A stretch of 7,222 nucleotides of DNA from assembly GCA_964621605.1 (NCBI GenBank), contig CAZUMJ010000067.1, forward strand, positions 1-7,222, written 5' to 3'. The DNA is from CAZUMJ01 sp964621605. GTDB lineage: Bacteria > Actinomycetota > Acidimicrobiia > Acidimicrobiales > Iamiaceae. The position numbers and the translations under genes are program-made. The notes beneath the pieces were generated by a model. That model was not told where the DNA came from, made no database searches, and was given only the letters and a program-made list of their open reading frames with translations. The number at the start of each line of letters is the position of its first letter. Position 1 is the stretch's first letter. Of the stretch, positions 5,397-7,222 are shown piece by piece.

Positions 5397-6179
5397 TCAC
5401 GCCACGGGTGCAGCTCCGGGAGTCGCGAGCCCCCACGCGACCATCGCACGCAGGTCAGGGAGCACCACATCGGGCGCGGGCTCCACCGGCAGATCTGCCG
5501 GCGTGGTCACCCCGCTCAGCACCAACCCGAACTGGAAGCCGAGCGTGACCGCGAACGCGCCGTCGGTTGAGGGACGGTCCCCCACCACGATGCCTCGGTC
5601 GCCGACCCGCTGACGGATGAGTCGGGCCATGGCTTCGTGTGGCTTCCCCGCGATGAGCGGTGGCACACCGGCAGCGGTCGCCACCGCTGCCACGATCGCA
5701 CCGCCACCCGGCACAGGCCCGTCCGGTGTCGGATACGTCGCGTCGTCGTTGCTCGCCACGAATCGAGCCCCACCACGAATCGCGCTCGCGGCAACGCGAA
5801 GGCGCTCCCAGGTGAAGGTCCTGTCGAAGCCGACGAGCACCACCTCAGACGGGCCCTCGTCAACAACGCTTGCTCCACGTGCCGCGACTGCCTCGGTGAG
5901 GCCCGCTCCTCCGCAGACGACCACTCGCTCACCGGGCTCGATGAGGAGCGCCGACGCCATTGCGGAGGTCACCACGCGGCCCGCTGCAGGTATGCCGTGG
6001 CGACCGAGCTTCGCCTCGACATCCGCGACGGGCACGGAGGAGTTGTTCGTGGCGAACACCACCGGCAAGCCCGCTCGGTCGAGCATGCCGATGGCCTCGG
6101 CCGCACCGGAGATCGGTTCATCGGCCAGCCACACGACCCCGTCGAGGTCGAGAACCCACGCGGGAGGTGTTGCGGTCAC
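5397..6179 (-). CDS. HAD-superfamily subclass IIA (NagD-like) phosphatase
   Basis: The 260-residue product has all four HAD motifs: nucleophile motif DLDGV at 11-15 (D11 and D13), TNNSS at 44-48, the lysine of AGKPH at 177-181, and the metal-binding GDRPSTD at 200-206. The cap between motifs II and III is the long alpha/beta type of subclass IIA, as in NagD and 4-nitrophenyl/phosphoglycolate phosphatases. The matching M. tuberculosis gene, Rv1692, encodes a glycerol-3-phosphate phosphatase of phospholipid recycling. That is a candidate substrate here but cannot be read from sequence. The common GDRLDTD form of motif IV has Pro-Ser in place of Leu-Asp, while both metal-ligand aspartates remain. 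The start is GTG at 6179, 9 nt after the korB stop codon and without a clear Shine-Dalgarno sequence, so coupling to korB is likely. The enzyme should be cytosolic, as there is no signal peptide or membrane segment. Confidence 0.92.
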   Translation of the reverse strand: MTATPPAWVLDLDGVVWLADEPISGAAEAIGMLDRAGLPVVFATNNSSVPVADVEAKLGRHGIPAAGRVVTSAMASALLIEPGERVVVCGGAGLTEAVAARGASVVDEGPSEVVLVGFDRTFTWERLRVAASAIRGGARFVASNDDATYPTPDGPVPGGGAIVAAVATAAGVPPLIAGKPHEAMARLIRQRVGDRGIVVGDRPSTDGAFAVTLGFQFGLVLSGVTTPADLPVEPAPDVVLPDLRAMVAWGLATPGAAPVA

Positions 6180-6188
6180 GAGCGTGGG

Positions 6189-7205
6189 TCAGTCGACCGT
6201 CCACGTGGGGAGTGAGTGGAGCAGCCCTGCGAGGTCACCCGGACCGTAGGTGTCGTTCGCCGCCACGAGTTGCTGGTTGACCATCGAGCCGTAGTCGGGG
6301 CGCTCAACCGCACGGAAGACGCCGATGGGCGTCGGCTCGTGCGGACCCGTGGCAAGGCGGGAGAGCATGAACGCCAGCCCCGGAGAGGGACGCGCCTCGT
6401 CGTGCACCAGGATGTTCTCTTCGCCGACCTCGGCGACGTCGACGATCTCCGCGCGCCCTTGCCCGGTTAGCCGAACGCCGCGCTCCTTGTTGGGGCCGAA
6501 GCGGATCGGCTCGCCGTGCACCAGCGGGATGAGCATGTCCTCACGATTGGCCTTGCCGGTGATGTCCTCGAACGCACCGTCGTTGAAGACGTTGCAGTTC
6601 TGGTAGATCTCGACCAGCGCCGCACCCTTGTGGTCGTGGGCTCGACGGAACATCTCCTGCATGTGCTTGCGGTCCATGTCGTGGGTACGGGCGACGAAGC
6701 TGGCCTCGGCACCCAACGCCACGCTGACCGGGTTGAACGGCTGGTCGAGCGAGCCGAACGGCGTGCTCTTTGTGACCTTGCCGACCTCGCTCGTGGGCGA
6801 GTACTGCCCCTTGGTCAGGCCATAGATCTGGTTGTTGAACAGCAGGATGGTGATGTTGATGTTGCGGCGAAGCGCATGGATGAGGTGGTTCCCGCCGATC
6901 GACAGCGCGTCGCCGTCGCCGGTGATGACCCACACATCGCGGTCGTCGCGGGCGATCGCGAGGCCGGTCGCGACCGCGGGAGCACGCCCGTGGATCGAGT
7001 GCATGCCGTAGGTGTTCATGTAGTACGGGAAGCGAGACGAGCACCCGATGCCCGAGATGAACACGGTGTTCTCGCGCTTCACGCCAAGCTCGGGCATGAG
7101 CATCTGCACGGCGGTGAGGATGGAATAGTCACCGCACCCGGGGCACCAGCGCACCTCTTGGTCGCTCGACCAGTCCTTCTTGGTGGTGATCTCGACGTCT
7201 GTCAT
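6189..7205 (-). CDS. korB: 2-oxoacid:ferredoxin oxidoreductase, beta subunit (KorB type)
   Basis: The enzyme oxidatively decarboxylates a 2-oxoacid (typically 2-oxoglutarate) to the acyl-CoA and reduces ferredoxin, working with the alpha/gamma subunit KorA. The 338-residue product has normal length. CPGCGD at 21-26, with C55 in GIGCSSRFPYYM (52-63) and C204, supplies the four likely cysteine ligands of the 4Fe-4S cluster. HGRAPAVATGLAIA at 72-85 and ITGDGDALSIGGNHLIHALR (94-113), with NNQIYGLTKGQYSPTS (124-139), form the thiamine diphosphate/Mg site. The C-terminal domain (about 230-338) is typical of the long two-subunit form found in actinobacteria, where KorAB can replace or supplement 2-oxoglutarate dehydrogenase. 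Exact 2-oxoacid preference is inferred from family resemblance. The ATG at 7205 has a strong GGAGG Shine-Dalgarno at 7216-7212, 6 nt upstream. The gene directly upstream ends within 1 nt and is expected to be korA. Confidence 0.95.
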   Translation of the reverse strand: MTDVEITTKKDWSSDQEVRWCPGCGDYSILTAVQMLMPELGVKRENTVFISGIGCSSRFPYYMNTYGMHSIHGRAPAVATGLAIARDDRDVWVITGDGDALSIGGNHLIHALRRNINITILLFNNQIYGLTKGQYSPTSEVGKVTKSTPFGSLDQPFNPVSVALGAEASFVARTHDMDRKHMQEMFRRAHDHKGAALVEIYQNCNVFNDGAFEDITGKANREDMLIPLVHGEPIRFGPNKERGVRLTGQGRAEIVDVAEVGEENILVHDEARPSPGLAFMLSRLATGPHEPTPIGVFRAVERPDYGSMVNQQLVAANDTYGPGDLAGLLHSLPTWTVD

Positions 7206-7206
7206 G

Positions 7207-7222
7207 TCAGGCCTCCAGCGCC
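7207..7222 (-). CDS. C-terminal end of an upstream gene, probably korA (cut by right window edge)
   Basis: Only four codons and a stop are visible: in one frame Ala-Leu-Glu-Ala then TGA at 7209-7207, 1 nt before the korB ATG. A second possible frame would instead end with the TGA at 7204-7202, overlapping the korB start. Two-subunit 2-oxoacid:ferredoxin oxidoreductases are nearly always encoded korA then korB, so korA is the expected neighbour, but the fragment is too short to show it. The korB Shine-Dalgarno would lie inside its last codons. Confidence 0.45.

Noticed and set aside
5290..5436. An N-terminal extension of the phasin-like protein up to 5436
   Set aside because: The extra 49 residues are low in helical character, overlap the 3' end of the phosphatase gene, and would place the promoter-like hexamers inside coding sequence. 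The helical domain begins at the ATG at 5289.
5579..5599. Loss of HAD motif IV in the phosphatase (GDRPSTD instead of GDRLDTD)
   Set aside because: Both metal-binding aspartates remain; only the intervening residues differ, so there is no ground to call it inactive.

Overview
The window is high-GC DNA in which every convincing gene lies on the minus strand, so it is best read from right to left. It holds six complete genes with recognisable families, one small complete gene with a phasin-like/lysine-alanine-rich product, and two genes cut by the window edges. The gene order HAD phosphatase, small protein, tlyA, nadK, recN, steA, steB/mctB is the one known from Mycobacterium tuberculosis (Rv1692 to Rv1698), which places the source in Actinomycetota. 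The high GC content, GTG starts, an apparently leaderless promoter and the protein sequences agree. The adjacent KorAB-type 2-oxoacid:ferredoxin oxidoreductase and the phasin-like protein would suit a deep-branching lineage such as Acidimicrobiia, but that finer placement is inference.

Layout from right to left: 7222-7207 is the tail of an upstream gene, probably korA. 7205-6189 is korB, the thiamine-diphosphate and 4Fe-4S subunit of a 2-oxoacid:ferredoxin oxidoreductase. 6179-5397 is a NagD-like HAD phosphatase starting 9 nt after korB. A 107-nt spacer follows (5396-5290), the longest in the window. It carries a promoter-like pair of hexamers placed so that transcription would begin at the next ATG, and a short palindrome over the -35 element. 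From 5289 to the left edge, six genes run head to tail with overlaps or very short gaps: the phasin-like gene, tlyA, nadK, recN, steA and a truncated steB. The only other sizeable gap is 40 nt between steA and steB.

The second block looks like one transcription unit that mixes functions: ribosome modification (TlyA), NADP supply (NadK), DNA repair (RecN) and envelope or septum completion (SteA and SteB). The first block couples central carbon oxidation (KorAB) to a small-molecule phosphatase.

The most interesting anomaly is at the tlyA start. The reading frame, the S4-domain homology and the numbering of the catalytic residues all place the start at 4813, where the codon is GTC. A single base change would make it GTG overlapping the preceding stop codon. 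No ATG, GTG or TTG occurs in frame before 4735, which lies inside the S4 domain. The remainder is conserved housekeeping sequence, and I found no mobile element, CRISPR array, RNA gene or clearly new multi-gene system. No gene-free stretch exceeds 300 bases.
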